NCBI GenBank assembly: GCA_963775275.1
Contig: CAVZII010000005.1
Location: forward strand, 1 to 64,000
Source of the DNA: JANWHQ01 sp963775275
GTDB taxonomy: Bacteria; Pseudomonadota; Alphaproteobacteria; Caulobacterales; Caulobacteraceae
Length of the DNA: 64,000 bases
Direction: 5' to 3'
Part shown: positions 25,165 through 34,440 of the stretch, one piece after another
Layout of the letters: the number at the start of each line of letters is the position of its first letter
How positions within the stretch are numbered: position 1 is the stretch's first letter
The notes under the pieces: generated by a model
Databases searched by the model: none
Told to the model about the DNA's origin: nothing
What the model saw: only the letters and a program-made list of their open reading frames with translations
Translations under genes and position numbers: made by a program

Positions 25165-28033
25165 CTACCCCGCGGCTTTGGCGAAGCGGGCGGCGAGGTC
25201 GGGGTCCAGGGCGCCGGTCGGGGTCAGGCCCTCGGCCTTCTGGTAGGACGAGATGGCGAGCTTGAGCGCCGGGCTCGCCTTACCGTCTGCAGGGCCCTTG
25301 TAGTAGCCGAGCTTGGCGAGCGCGCGCTGGGCCAGGATCACGTCGGGCGCGGCGGCGGGGGCCGCTGGCGCTACGGGCTCGGCGGCGGCCAGGGGGTTGT
25401 CGACATGGAAGGCCCTGGCCGAGCGCTCGGCGGCGGAGCGGGCGTCGGCCGACAGGGTCTTCTTGACCCGCTCGGCGGCCGCGCGGGATTCGCCGTCGCC
25501 CGAGCGGGCGGCGATGAGATACCATTTGTACGCCTCGGCGGCGTTGGCCGCGACCCCGAGCCCGCCCTCGTAGAGGCGCGCGAGGTTGTACTGGCTGTCC
25601 ACCAGCCCGAGCCCGGCGGCCTTCTTGAACCATTGCACGGCCAGGGCGGTGTCCTTGGGCCCGCCGGTCCCCTCGTACTCGTAGAGCGCGAGGTTGTGCA
25701 TGGCCCTGCGCTCGCCGTTCTCGGCGGCGCGCTCGGTCCAGCGCCGGGCCTGGGCTGGATTCTTGGCCAGGCCCCCGTCGCCGGTCTCGTAGAGCTTGGC
25801 GAGATAGAACTCGGCGGGCCCATAGCCGAGGTTGGCCGCCTTGCGGATGTCCTCGACGCCCGAGCCATCCTTGGCCTCGATGCGGCGAACCGCGTCGGCG
25901 TAGACGCTCGCCAGGTCGGCGCCGCCCGCGCGCGAGGACGAGGCCTGGGGGATCAGCTGGGGCGCCAGTGCGACCGCCGCCTGGGGCGTCGCCAGGGACG
26001 CAGGCGCGGCGGGCCTGGTCGAGGCGGCGGCCAGCAGACCGCCGCCGGTCTTGCGGCCGTGATCCACCTGCTGGGCGGTGTAGAGCACGATGCCGGCTGA
26101 AGTGACTCCCACCATGGCCATCGCCGCGGCGACCATCAGCCCGGTCTTGAGCCGGGAGGCGGGCTTCTTGGTCTTCTTGGCGCCGAGTCCGGGGAACAGC
26201 CCCTTCTTGGCGCCGCCCTCGCCTTCCTGCGCGGCCGCCCGCGCCGCCGCTCGGGCCTGCTCGATCAGCTCGCGGGTGGACGGCCGCGAGGCCGGCTCCA
26301 GCGCCGGCTCGGGCTCGACGGCGGCGGCGGCTGCCTCGTCCTGGAAAGCCTCGTGATCCGCCTCGAAGCCGGCCAGTTCCGGCTCGGCGCCGCCCTCGCC
26401 TTCCCCCTCGGCATTGAACGCCTCGAACATGGCGGCCGCGTCGAAGTCGTCGCCCTCGAAGGGCGAGCGTTCCGGCTCGGAGGGCAGGGACTCCACCGGC
26501 GGCACGAAGCCGGCCGGCGCACCGCCGCGACGGGCGAAGGGGCCGGGCGTGAAGCCTTCCTGCTGGAAGGGACCGGGCGGCAGGTCGGGCTCGGCGAAGA
26601 GCGAGGAGGCATCATCCTGGACCGGGGCGCGCTGGGGCGCCGGCGCGGGCTGGCGGGCGACCTCCTCGCTGAGGCGGCGCTCTGCTGCGGCCAGCCGCTG
26701 GTCGATCTTCTCGCGAGCCTCCTCCAAGAGGAGCGCCGTGCGCTCTTCGCTCTGGCGAATGCGTTCGGCAAGGTCGGTGGACGAACGCTCCTGGCGCTGG
26801 TTGAGGCGTTCGGTGATGCGCGAGACCTGCTCGCCCACCCCGTCGATGGCCTGGGCCGAGCGCCGCTCGGCGTTGGCGATGCGGTCGGCCAGCCGCTCAG
26901 TGATGCGGGCGATCTCGCCGCCGAGCCTCTCCAGGGAGTTGGCCTGGACGTGATCGGCCTTGCGCAAGCGGCCCTCCATGGCTTCAGCGATGCGCGCCAC
27001 CTCGCCGCCCAGATGCTCCATGGCGCCGGAGCTGCGCGTCTCGACGCTCTCCATGCGCTTGCCGAGCGCCTCGGCGACCCTCAACACCTCGCGGCCCATG
27101 CGCTCCATCGCCTGGGTCGAGCGCTGCTCGGCGCCGCTCACCTGGCTGGAGACCTCGCGAAGGGAGCTTTCCACCGCGCCCAGGCGCGCGTCGGTCGCCG
27201 CCTCGAGCCGCTCGGCCAGATCCTGGCGTGCGGCCTCGAAGTTGCGAGAGAGCTCCTGGGCGAGCTCCTCCAGGCGCCGGCCGGGCTCGGCGCTCACGGC
27301 CTCGGCCGCCTTCAGGCGGAAGTCGAAGTCGTTCAGCGAGGACTCCAGGCCGTGGACGGCGCCTGAGGTGCGCGCCTCAGCCTCTTCCAGGCGCTGGACG
27401 ATGCGCGAAACCACCCCGTCGATCATCGCCTGGGAGGGCGCGACGTCGGCCTCGCCGATCTGGGTGACGCGCTCAGCCAGCCCGCCCAGTTCGGCGCGCA
27501 TCTCCACCAGGCCCTCGCGCGTGCGGGTCTCCGAATCGTAGAGGTGGGCGGCCACCTTGCCGAGCGCCGCCTCGAGCGCGCGCAGGGCCTCGATCGAGCG
27601 CGGCTGGGCGGCCTGTTCCTCGGCCTTGAGGAGGCGCTCGGACGCCTTGGCCTGGTCGGCGCGCACCTCCTCGACGGCGCCCTCGAAGCGCGCGGCGACG
27701 GCGACCTGCTCGCGCTCGGTCGAATTCGAGCCGCGCCAGCAGGCCCGAGACCGTCTGGTCGATGCCGCTGATGGCGAGGGTGGAGCGGTGCTCTGCCGAG
27801 TCCATGCGGTCGGACAGGCGCTCGATCGCGGCGCGCAGCCGGTCGAGCTCCTCGCCCGCGAAGGGCGGCGGCGCGCCTGGCGCATCGGACGGCGCGGGCG
27901 AGGCGCCGTCGTCCAGGATCACCCGGTTCAGCCAGTCGCCGAGCGTGAGGCCCGAGCGGCGGGCGAGATCCTTGGCGATCTCTCGCGCTTTGGGATCAAT
28001 CCCCTTTACGCTCCAAGGCGCGCCCGCGCTCAT
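25165..28033 (-). CDS. podJ: Polar organelle development protein PodJ, one frameshift
   Basis: About 955 residues after one apparent inserted base. The N-terminus PWSVKGIDPKAREIAKDLAR is the hallmark opening of PodJ. A long coiled coil follows with many repeats of the pattern ...RITERLADRIANAERRS (residues about 60-510), then an acidic, proline-rich segment, one membrane helix (TGLMVAAAMAMVGVTSAGIV, about 670), Sel1/TPR repeats (YGPAEFYLAKLYETGDGG and others) and a C-terminal peptidoglycan-binding domain. PodJ marks the new flagellar pole and is needed for pilus, holdfast and chemotaxis organisation. The frame changes at 27722-27727 (GAATTC). The divergent region holds a CtrA-like box (28185-28199). 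It has no gene partner on its own strand. Confidence 0.9.
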
Positions 28034-28184
28034 TCCGAATTGTTCCCCAGACGTCGGAAAACGCTAGCGGCCCATCCCTAGTGTGTAAACGCAACCCCAA
28101 CACCAGATGTAGGGTATTGGAACATCTCTTGTGGACGGACCGGACGCGGCCTCCGGCCTTGCCCCACAAGGCGCACGCGGCGGG

Positions 28185-28199
28185 TTAACGAGGTGTAAA
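28185..28199. promoter_or_regulatory. CtrA-like box in podJ promoter region
   Basis: TTAA-N7-TAAA at 28185-28199, one base from the CtrA consensus TTAA-N7-TTAA. It lies 152 bp upstream of the podJ start and 54 bp before the small membrane protein gene, in a segment where TTAA is rare because of high G+C. In Caulobacter podJ is part of the cell-cycle network. Confidence 0.5.
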
Positions 28200-28252
28200 C
28201 ACGCGCCGGGCGCGCCCTTGCGTCGCGGCCCCGTCGGCCGCATCAGAGCGGC

Positions 28253-28456
28253 ATGGGCATGACCGTCACCCTGGCGATCGCCGCCTTCGCCGCCGCCGCG
28301 GGGATCCTCTTCGGCTGGCTGGGGGCGCGGCCGCCCGATTTCAGGAAGGGGCCCAGGCTGGTTCCCTGGCGCTTCCTGATGCTCCTTTGCGCCGTCGTGG
28401 TCCTCTACATGCTGGTCCACGTGGTGAACCTGATGGGAGTCACGACGGGACGGTGA
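28253..28456 (+). CDS. Small two-helix membrane protein
   Basis: 67 residues with hydrophobic stretches at about 4-23 and 41-62 separated by a short basic loop (RPPDFRKGPRLVPWR). Both ends are short, as for a two-pass inner-membrane protein. I recognise the general pattern as a small conserved protein of this bacterial group but know no function. It is divergent from podJ with 219 bp between, and its stop is directly followed by the stop of the converging MprF-like gene. The ATG at 28253 has a G-rich upstream; a second ATG two codons on is possible. Confidence 0.65.
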   Translation: MGMTVTLAIAAFAAAAGILFGWLGARPPDFRKGPRLVPWRFLMLLCAVVVLYMLVHVVNLMGVTTGR

Positions 28457-30144
28457 TCAGGCCGCCTCCGGCAGGGCCGGCGTCGCATCCGGCTGGGGCG
28501 CGGGCCTGCCGCGGCGCGTCAGGCCCGACATCCCTCCGGAGGAAAGCAGGCCCACGTCGGCCAGCAGGCCGGGAATCGACCACTTGGAGGGGCCGGCGAT
28601 GTAGCGGGGCGCCAGACCGGGTCGTACTTGTCCTTGTACCGGCGCACGCCCTGGAAGTTGTAGATTTCCTCGCCCCGCTCGAACAGGAGCCGCCCCATCC
28701 GCGACAGGATCGGCGCGAGCGGGCGGTCGTGCAGTCCCGCCAGAGGCGCCATGCCGAAGTCGAAGGTCCGGTAGCCATGGACCCGGCCCCACTGGAAGAG
28801 CTCGACGAACAGGTAGTCCATCACGTTCTTGGGCGCCTCGTCGCCGTAGCGCATGAGGTCCATGGAGAACTCCGAACGGTCGGGCGCGGTCCACAGGGTC
28901 GCGAAGGCGACGATCTGGCCTTCGATCTCCACCACCGCGCAAGGGAACTCGCTGACGTAGCGCGGCTCGAACCCGCCCATGGAGAAGCTCTTCTCGCCGC
29001 CGGCGTGCCGGGCGAGCCAGACATCTGAGATGGCCTTCAACTCCGGCATGCGCGCCCGGACCTCGGCCGGCGCCATGACGCGGAAGCCCGCGCCCGCCTC
29101 GCGCGCCTTGCGCCAGTTGCGGCGAAGCACCTCGCGCCGGCGCCCGACGAGGGAAAAGTCCGCCAGCGGCACCGCCGCCGCCTCGCCCGCCTTCTGGACC
29201 GCAAAGCCCATCTCGACCATCTCGGGCAGCAGGTCCGGCCCGATGCCGTAGAACCCCGGCCGCGCGGCGTGGGCGTCGGCGAGCTCGCGGAAGCGCCAGA
29301 TCAGCTCCGCCCGCTCCTCGGGCCTGCCGACTGGCGCGCCCATGGCGATCCAGGAGCGCCCGCGCACGCCGAACATCAGGAAGCTGTGGCCCGACTTGGA
29401 GAACAGGAAGCGCTTGTCGCCGAGCAGCGCCAGGCCGGCGTCGGGGCTGGAGCCCTCGGCGCTCGCGAGGATCGCGCGCACCTTCTCGAAATCCGGGTCG
29501 TGATCGCCGGCGACCTTGGGCGTCGCCGGCGTGGCCAGAAGCCGCCAGACCCCGATGACGAGGAACAGGAGCCCGGCGCCTGCCGAGGATCGGATGGCCC
29601 GGCTGACGTCAGCGTCGACCATGACCCGCCACCACTGCTGGCGGCCGTAGTCCATGTTCTGGAACGACCACCAGCCGAGGACCGCCGCGCCGACGATGGC
29701 GAAGAAGGCCGAGGCCATCCAGGCGGGCGTGATCTCCATGCGGCTGAGGTGGGCGGTGCGCGAAAAGGCGTCGCGCAGGGGCAGCAGGAGCAGGCAAAGC
29801 CCCACAAGGACGAGGGTCTCCTCGTAGTCGAATCCCTTGAGCAGCGCGAGCGCCGCCGCCGTGAGGCTGATGAGGATGGTCGCGCCCCAAGCTGCGTCCA
29901 GCCGGCGGTTCAGGCCGAAGGCGGTGAGCACGAGGGCGAGGCCGAGGATGCTGGAGACGAAATGGCTGACCTCGATCAGCAGCAGCGGCGCCCAGCTCAT
30001 CAGCCAGCCGAAGCGGGCCGGGTCGGACGGCGTCGCGCCGGAGACGAGGAGCATCACGCCTGCCGCGAGAGTCAGGACCGCACTCAATCCCGGCGCGACC
30101 TGAAGAACTGCAGGCTTCAATCCACCCAACCGGCGCATCTCCAT
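28457..30144 (-). CDS. mprF: MprF-like phosphatidylglycerol aminoacyltransferase, one frameshift near the C-terminus
   Basis: About 562 residues when one lost base is restored. The N-terminal half has six or so hydrophobic helices (about 12-200), shorter than the flippase half of Firmicutes MprF. The second half is a DUF2156 aminoacyl-phosphatidylglycerol synthase domain: RFLFSKSGHSFLMFGVRGRSW, ELKAISDVWL, DLMRYGDEAPKNVMDYLFVELFQWG and NFQGVRRYKDKYDP. It adds amino acids to membrane lipid, lowering negative charge and resistance to cationic peptides. At the G-run 28606-28609 a base appears missing: the frame continues as RYIAGPSKWSIPGLLADVG, which is the true C-terminus. A premature end in the other frame loses only the last 50 residues. 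It overlaps no gene. Confidence 0.82.
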
Positions 30145-30304
30145 CCCGCAGCGGCCCCCGCCCGCGCAATATAGCCGATTTGCTTCGGGTTGAAGCCTGC
30201 CGGGACAGACCGCCGCACCGGGGCGCCCTGAGCTGGGTCAATTGCAACGGCGTTTGGGCTTGATAAGGATTTCGACCTGCGCATCAGCCTAGGAGGGCGC
30301 TTCC

Positions 30305-31246
30305 ATGTTTTCTCGACATTTCACGTTCGCGGCCGCGGCCGTGTCGGCGTGTCTATTTGCTTCGAGTGCGTTGGCGGCGGCCTACGGTACAGACCGGCGC
30401 CAGCCGCAGGGCACGCCCGAGCTGCCGCAGTGCCGGACGCCGATCGGAACGGTGGCGATCCAGGAGCCGGACCGCGACTGGTGGACCCCGCTGGGCCTCA
30501 GCAACCCGGAGGCGCTGCTCAAGCTCTTCGCCGGCCGCTCGAACTGCCTGCGCGTGGTCGCCCGCGGCCAGGCCATGCAGATGCGCCAGGAGGAGCGCTC
30601 GCTCGGCGACTCCGGCGAACTTCAGCGCGGATCCAACTTCGGCAAGGGCCAAGTCGTGGCCGCCGACTACATCATCATTCCCGACATCGTGGACTCCAAC
30701 GCCAACGCCGGCGGCGGGAGCCTGGGCGGCATCGGCCGGGCGTTCGGCGGACGACTCGGCGGCTTCGGCGCGGTGGTCGGCAGCATCAACATCAAGTCCT
30801 CGACGGCGCACACCCTGATCACCCTGATCAACGCGCGAACCACCGAGCAGGAGTACGTGGCCGAAGGCGCCGCCAAGAAGACCGACGTGGGCTTCGGCGG
30901 CGGCGGCTGGGGCAGCGACTTCGCCGCGATCGGCGGCGGCTATTCCAACACCGACATCGGCAAGGTGGTCTCGGCGGCGTACCTGAACGCCTTCGTCGAC
31001 CTGATCGGTCACATGCAGGGCGCCGCGCCGGGAGCGGCCGAGGCGGCCGCGCCGATCCAGGCCTACACGGTGAGCAGCCCGATGATCATGCGAGCAAGCC
31101 CCTCGCCGAGCGCGCCGAGCGTGCGCTCGTTCAAGCCGGGCGACCTGGTCTATCCGACGGGCGAGAAGAATGGCGTCTGGTGGGAGGTCGACGACGAGAA
31201 CGGCAACCGCGGCTGGGTCTCGTCGGCCTTCATCACGCCGCGCTAG
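30305..31246 (+). CDS. CsgG-like secreted protein with C-terminal SH3 domain
   Basis: 313 residues with a typical signal peptide (about 1-25, hydrophobic core FAAAAVSACLFASSALA, cut after ALA). The middle part, from NCLRVVARGQAMQMRQEERSL through GQVVAADYIIIPDIVD and the glycine-rich GGFGAVVGSINI, follows the layout of CsgG/HfaB-like outer-membrane secretion components. From about 245 an SH3-like domain (TVSSPMIMRASPSPSAPSVR, GVWWEVDDENGNRGWVSSAF) is added; it would bind cell wall or be structural. Canonical CsgG is a lipoprotein; here no lipobox Cys is seen at the cleavage site, so a soluble or peptidoglycan-tethered form is possible. An AGGAGG ribosome site lies 8 bp before the ATG, and a -10-like GATAAGG sits at about 30261. 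Followed by palindromes. Confidence 0.72.
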   Translation: MFSRHFTFAAAAVSACLFASSALAAAYGTDRRQPQGTPELPQCRTPIGTVAIQEPDRDWWTPLGLSNPEALLKLFAGRSNCLRVVARGQAMQMRQEERSLGDSGELQRGSNFGKGQVVAADYIIIPDIVDSNANAGGGSLGGIGRAFGGRLGGFGAVVGSINIKSSTAHTLITLINARTTEQEYVAEGAAKKTDVGFGGGGWGSDFAAIGGGYSNTDIGKVVSAAYLNAFVDLIGHMQGAAPGAAEAAAPIQAYTVSSPMIMRASPSPSAPSVRSFKPGDLVYPTGEKNGVWWEVDDENGNRGWVSSAFITPR

Positions 31247-31251
31247 TGTCC

Positions 31252-31304
31252 CGATTCCGAAGTTCGACAACGCAATTGCAAGCCAGAGGCGACCTTCGGA
31301 ATCG
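31252..31304. repeat. Inverted repeat after the CsgG-like gene
   Basis: CGATTCCGAAGTTCG (31252-31266) pairs with CGACCTTCGGAATCG (31290-31304) over 14 of 15 bases around a 23-base centre. Both arms carry a GANTC (CcrM-type) sequence. It could terminate transcription of the upstream gene, which stops at 31246. Confidence 0.55.
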
Positions 31305-31329
31305 ATCAGGGCTCTAGCAAGTCCATGAT

Positions 31330-31409
31330 TTTAGTGTGGTTTACGGATCAGACGTTCGCAGCCGAGGGAGCCGCCATCATCTTGCGAGCTTCTGATCCAC
31401 CGCACTAAA
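31330..31409. repeat. Second long imperfect inverted repeat
   Basis: TTTAGTG...GGATCAGA (31330-31352) is answered by TCTGATCC...CACTAAA (31391-31409). Outer arms TTTAGTG/CACTAAA and inner arms GGATCAGA/TCTGATCC pair perfectly, with 38 bases in the centre. No gene is seen in 31247-31463. Confidence 0.5.
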
Positions 31410-31463
31410 CCGGGGTCTGGGGCCGTCCAACGAGGGCGGCCCCTCGGCTCTCGCCGCCGCCGA

Positions 31464-31697
31464 TCAGCCGACGAGCTTGAGCCTGGGCGGCGGGCTGCAG
31501 AGGAACTGGCCGGCCAGGATGCCCTCGCGATCCCTGATCCGGATCTCGGCGGGCACGCCGCCTTCGGCCAGCGCCTCGCCGACCTTGCGCGCGGACCAGA
31601 CGGCCTGGGCGCCGTCGTCGAAGATGAGCGGTCCGGCCGCGCCCGTGTCCAGGGCCCAGCCGTCCGCGACCGGCTCGACGGTGATCACGCGCAGCAT
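31464..31697 (-). CDS. Small conserved-looking protein of unknown function
   Basis: 77 residues from the second ATG (31697), which has GGAG 7 bases upstream; an ATG two codons earlier is too close to that site. Sequence LRVITVEPVADGWALDTGAAGPLIFDDGAQAVWSARKVGEALAEGG reads like a small beta-rich fold of the DUF2188-like kind, but I do not recognise it with certainty. No signal peptide or membrane span. It sits 74 bp after the GT4 gene on the same strand. Function unknown. Confidence 0.55.
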   Translation of the reverse strand: MLRVITVEPVADGWALDTGAAGPLIFDDGAQAVWSARKVGEALAEGGVPAEIRIRDREGILAGQFLCSPPPRLKLVG

Positions 31698-31771
31698 GTC
31701 CATTCTCCCCAGCGCCTTCGCCCGGCCCCGAGGATCGCCGATTCACGTGACAGGATTGCTGCGCGAATGTG

Positions 31772-33037
31772 TCAGTTGACCTGCGGCAGGAGGTCGAGGG
31801 CGCCCGCGGCGTCCGGCCGGAGCGCCGGCGCCGCCGCGGCCTCGAGGCGCAGCGCCGCCAGCAGGTCGGCGTGGCGGCGGGCCACCTCGTCCCAGCCGAA
31901 GCCGTCACGCGCATAGACCGCCGCCTGGCCGCCCAGACGCTCCAGGGCGTCCGGATCCGCCCGCAACTGGCGCACCGCCTCGGCGAAGGCGTCCGGGTCC
32001 CCCGCCGGCGCGAACAGGCCGCTGACCCCAGGCGCGACCACCTCGGCCACGCCCTCGATGTCCGCCGCCAGGGCCGGCAGGCCGTTCAGGGCCGCCTCCA
32101 GCAGCACGAGGCCGAAGCCCTCGATATCACCAGGCACGGGAATGTTGGGCATGACGAAGAGATCCGCGCCCTGGTAGAGGGCCGCGAGCCGGCCGTCGTC
32201 GAGCGCGCCGAGCCGCCGGACCCGGCCGGCGACCCCGGCGTCGGCCGCGGCCGCCTCGATCAGGGGCGCCTCGGGACCGTCGCCGGCGAGCCAGAGCTCA
32301 ACGCCGGCGTCCAGACGCGGCATGACGTGACGGACGAACCAGGCGTGGCCCTTGCGCCGGACCTGGCGGCCAACGCTCAGGAGGACGAAGCGGTCGTCCG
32401 CCAGCCGCGCGGCCTCCTCGGGAAAGGCGGTCCTCAGGATGCCGCGGCGGGCCTCGAACGGCGGCGACGGCGCAAAGCGCCCGAGGTCCGCGCCGTTGCG
32501 CACCACATGCAGGCGGCGCGGGTCGAGCCCGCGGACCAGGCACTCGCGCCCGGTGGCATGGCTGACCGGCATGACCGCGCCCAGCGCCCCGAACACATGC
32601 GGCACGAGGGCCTGGTAGGGCGCGAGCGCCCAGGTGACGTCGTGGCCGTGGCAGATCGCGGCCGTGGCGACGCCGCGCCGGCGCAGGACCGGCGCGAGCA
32701 TCAGTGCGATCCAGGCCGTGGGCATGGAGGTGAAGAGGATGGCGTCGATCTCGCCGGCCTCGGCCATCCGCCACAGCCGCCGAAGGGCCGAGACGGCGAA
32801 GGCGACGAACCTCAGCCGGTCGGTCTCGGCGGCCTCGATCACGGGGATGACCTCGACGTCGCCCAGGCCCCGGAGCGCGGCGAGCAGTTCGGCGGCGGCG
32901 CGCTCGGCCCCGCCGATCCGGCCGGCCGAATGGTCGCCCCGTGTCAGGCAATGGCAGACGAAGGCAAGCCGCAGCGCCCTGGATTCGAGGTGCGCACCGT
33001 CGGCGCGACCCGCGCCCGACTCGACCGATTCGCCCAT
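31772..33037 (-). CDS. Glycosyltransferase family 4 protein
   Basis: 421 residues with GT-B architecture. The N-terminal domain has the glycine-rich acceptor loop RIGGAERAAAELL, the middle has VRNGADLGRFAP, VLLSVGRQVRRKGHAWFV and the C-terminal EX7E donor motif in DIEGFGLVLLEAALNG. Such retaining enzymes use nucleotide sugars to build lipopolysaccharide, capsule or lipid-linked glycans; sugar and acceptor are unknown. A strong ribosome site GGAGGGCGTGGC precedes the ATG at 33037. The neighbouring genes give no pathway. Confidence 0.88.
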   Translation of the reverse strand: MGESVESGAGRADGAHLESRALRLAFVCHCLTRGDHSAGRIGGAERAAAELLAALRGLGDVEVIPVIEAAETDRLRFVAFAVSALRRLWRMAEAGEIDAILFTSMPTAWIALMLAPVLRRRGVATAAICHGHDVTWALAPYQALVPHVFGALGAVMPVSHATGRECLVRGLDPRRLHVVRNGADLGRFAPSPPFEARRGILRTAFPEEAARLADDRFVLLSVGRQVRRKGHAWFVRHVMPRLDAGVELWLAGDGPEAPLIEAAAADAGVAGRVRRLGALDDGRLAALYQGADLFVMPNIPVPGDIEGFGLVLLEAALNGLPALAADIEGVAEVVAPGVSGLFAPAGDPDAFAEAVRQLRADPDALERLGGQAAVYARDGFGWDEVARRHADLLAALRLEAAAAPALRPDAAGALDLLPQVN

Positions 33038-33121
33038 GCCACGCCCTCCGCAAGACCGGGGCCGGCATAGCGGCGAACGACCGACAGGTTTGTGACAGTC
33101 CTGCGCCCGGGCGCTCGACGC

Positions 33122-33265
33122 TCAGGGCGCAAGGCTCTGGGCCAGCGCAAGGCCCAGCCCGGTGAGAATCAGCGCCAGGCAGGCCGCGCCGAACAGGTCG
33201 GCCACGAGGGTTGGCGGCAGCTTCCGGGCGCGCAGACGCAAACTCTTCCGCAGGCGAGACGGCAT
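33122..33265 (-). CDS. Small single-span membrane protein
   Basis: 47 residues from the ATG at 33265: a basic N-terminus (PSRLRKSLRLRARK) and one hydrophobic helix (VADLFGAACLALILTGLGLALA). The basic-then-hydrophobic design suits a tiny inner-membrane protein. It is divergent from the XRE regulator gene, with 39 bp between. No homologous family is recognised, and the reading frame is open further upstream, so this is tentative. Confidence 0.35.
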   Translation of the reverse strand: MPSRLRKSLRLRARKLPPTLVADLFGAACLALILTGLGLALAQSLAP

Positions 33266-33304
33266 GGGCGCGTGTGTGCAAGACTTGGCAGGGACTCGAC
33301 CTAG

Positions 33305-33733
33305 TTGAGCGAGACTTCGCACAATGTCAAGCAAAAATTGAGCGAAGATCTGCATATTCGCGCGGGGGTTGGCGAACGGCTGCGGGCCGAGCGCCGCCGG
33401 CTCGGCCTCAACCAGGCGGACTTCGGCGAGATCGCGGGCGTCAGCCGGCGCACCCAGGCGAGCTATGAGGCAGGGACCGGGATCCCGGACGCGGCCTATC
33501 TGGCGGCGCTCGCCGTCCGCGGCCTGGACGTGCTGTTCGTCGTCACCGGCGCGCGCCGGGGCGGGGGCGAGGACGGCCTCGGCGAGCCGGCCGGACCGGC
33601 GTTCGCGCCCGCCGCAGCGCCCGGGCCCGCCGAGGAGCGCGCGCTGATCGAGAGCTTCCGCCGCATGCGCGCCGAAGACCGGCGCGCCCTGCAGACCCTG
33701 GCCCGCTCGCTCGGCGCGGCGGAGAGGGAATAG
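33305..33733 (+). CDS. XRE-family transcriptional regulator
   Basis: 142 residues. The helix-turn-helix is RLRAERRRLGLNQADFGEIAG with recognition helix SRRTQASYEAG, as in Cro/C1 repressors. The rest is a short linker and a C-terminal helix (ALIESFRRMRAEDRRALQTLARSL) suited to dimerisation. No peptidase domain. The start is a TTG at 33305; another in-frame TTG is at 33338, and there is no ATG in the region. The direct repeat TTGAGCGA at 33305-33312 and 33338-33345 covers both starts and may be part of its own control. It looks like a phage-type or toxin-antitoxin-type repressor without a partner. Confidence 0.78.
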   Translation: MSETSHNVKQKLSEDLHIRAGVGERLRAERRRLGLNQADFGEIAGVSRRTQASYEAGTGIPDAAYLAALAVRGLDVLFVVTGARRGGGEDGLGEPAGPAFAPAAAPGPAEERALIESFRRMRAEDRRALQTLARSLGAAERE

Positions 33734-33737
33734 CCGG

Positions 33738-34167
33738 CTACTCGCAGAACACCCGGACCTTGGTCTTGTCCTGGTCGACGTCGACGGTCAGGTCCTTGAG
33801 CTGCTCAATGACGTCCTCGAGATTCTCGGGCTTGAGCTGGCCGATATCGAAAGGCACGCCCTGCTCGCGCATGGCCGCGTTGACCTGGTCGCGAGCCTGA
33901 GGGGGGATGAGGGCGCTGAGCCTGACTCCCGCGCGCAGCAGCTGCATGGGCACGCGGATGTTGACCTTGGTCGGCCCCTCGCCGTGGCGTTCGTCCTGGG
34001 AATTCGACGACGACCCGCAGGTACTTGAGCCGTCCGGGCGCGCCGGCGGCCACAGGCGGGCTCGGGTCGGCGGACGCCTCCAGCGCCGAGATCAGGCGCT
34101 CGGCCTCGTCGGCGTTGATCTTGCCCTCGGCGAGCATCTCGAGGATGCGGCGGCGGTCTTCACTCAT
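33738..34167 (-). CDS. SHOCT-like/YvlB-N protein of the DUF2089 operon, one frameshift
   Basis: About 142 residues after removing one apparent inserted base. The N-terminus RRRILEMLAEGKINADEAERLI is the short helical SHOCT-like domain found in YvlB-type proteins. The rest (KVNIRVPMQLLRAGVRLSALIPP, then FDIGQLKPENLEDVIEQLKDL and the end KTKVRVFCE) is a compact alpha/beta domain. The frame changes at GAATTC 34000-34005. It is third in an operon with the DUF2089 gene and a small membrane protein gene, 12 bp after the latter. Members of such operons are thought to act in envelope stress; role here unknown. Confidence 0.72.
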
Positions 34168-34179
34168 GTCGATTTCCTC

Positions 34180-34440
34180 CTAGGCGATGCGCACGAGGAC
34201 GTCTGTCCCCGGCGCGTGAACCTCCACGCAGGTCCCGGCTGCGGCGCAGATCAGCGCCAACAGGGCCGCGGCCACGCGGAGGGGATTGAGGCCCGTGACC
34301 AGGCTGGCGACGGCCATGACCGGCAGGACGATGAGGGCGACAGGCAGGAGCAGCAGCCACACCAGGAACAGCGGGATCCACAGGCGGAAACGCCGGCGGC
34401 CTTCGGCGCGGATGCTGATCTGGGCCACGAGGGGGATCAT
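34180..34440 (-). CDS. Small membrane protein of the DUF2089 operon
   Basis: 86 residues with two hydrophobic segments: LWIPLFLVWLLLLPVALIVLPVMAVASLV (about 20-48, probably one or two helices) and VAAALLALICAAAGTCVEV. Start and stop are shared with neighbours: the ATG overlaps the DUF2089 stop by 4 bp and it ends 12 bp before the SHOCT-like gene. It is a plausible membrane anchor of the operon. Function unknown. Confidence 0.72.
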   Translation of the reverse strand: MIPLVAQISIRAEGRRRFRLWIPLFLVWLLLLPVALIVLPVMAVASLVTGLNPLRVAAALLALICAAAGTCVEVHAPGTDVLVRIA

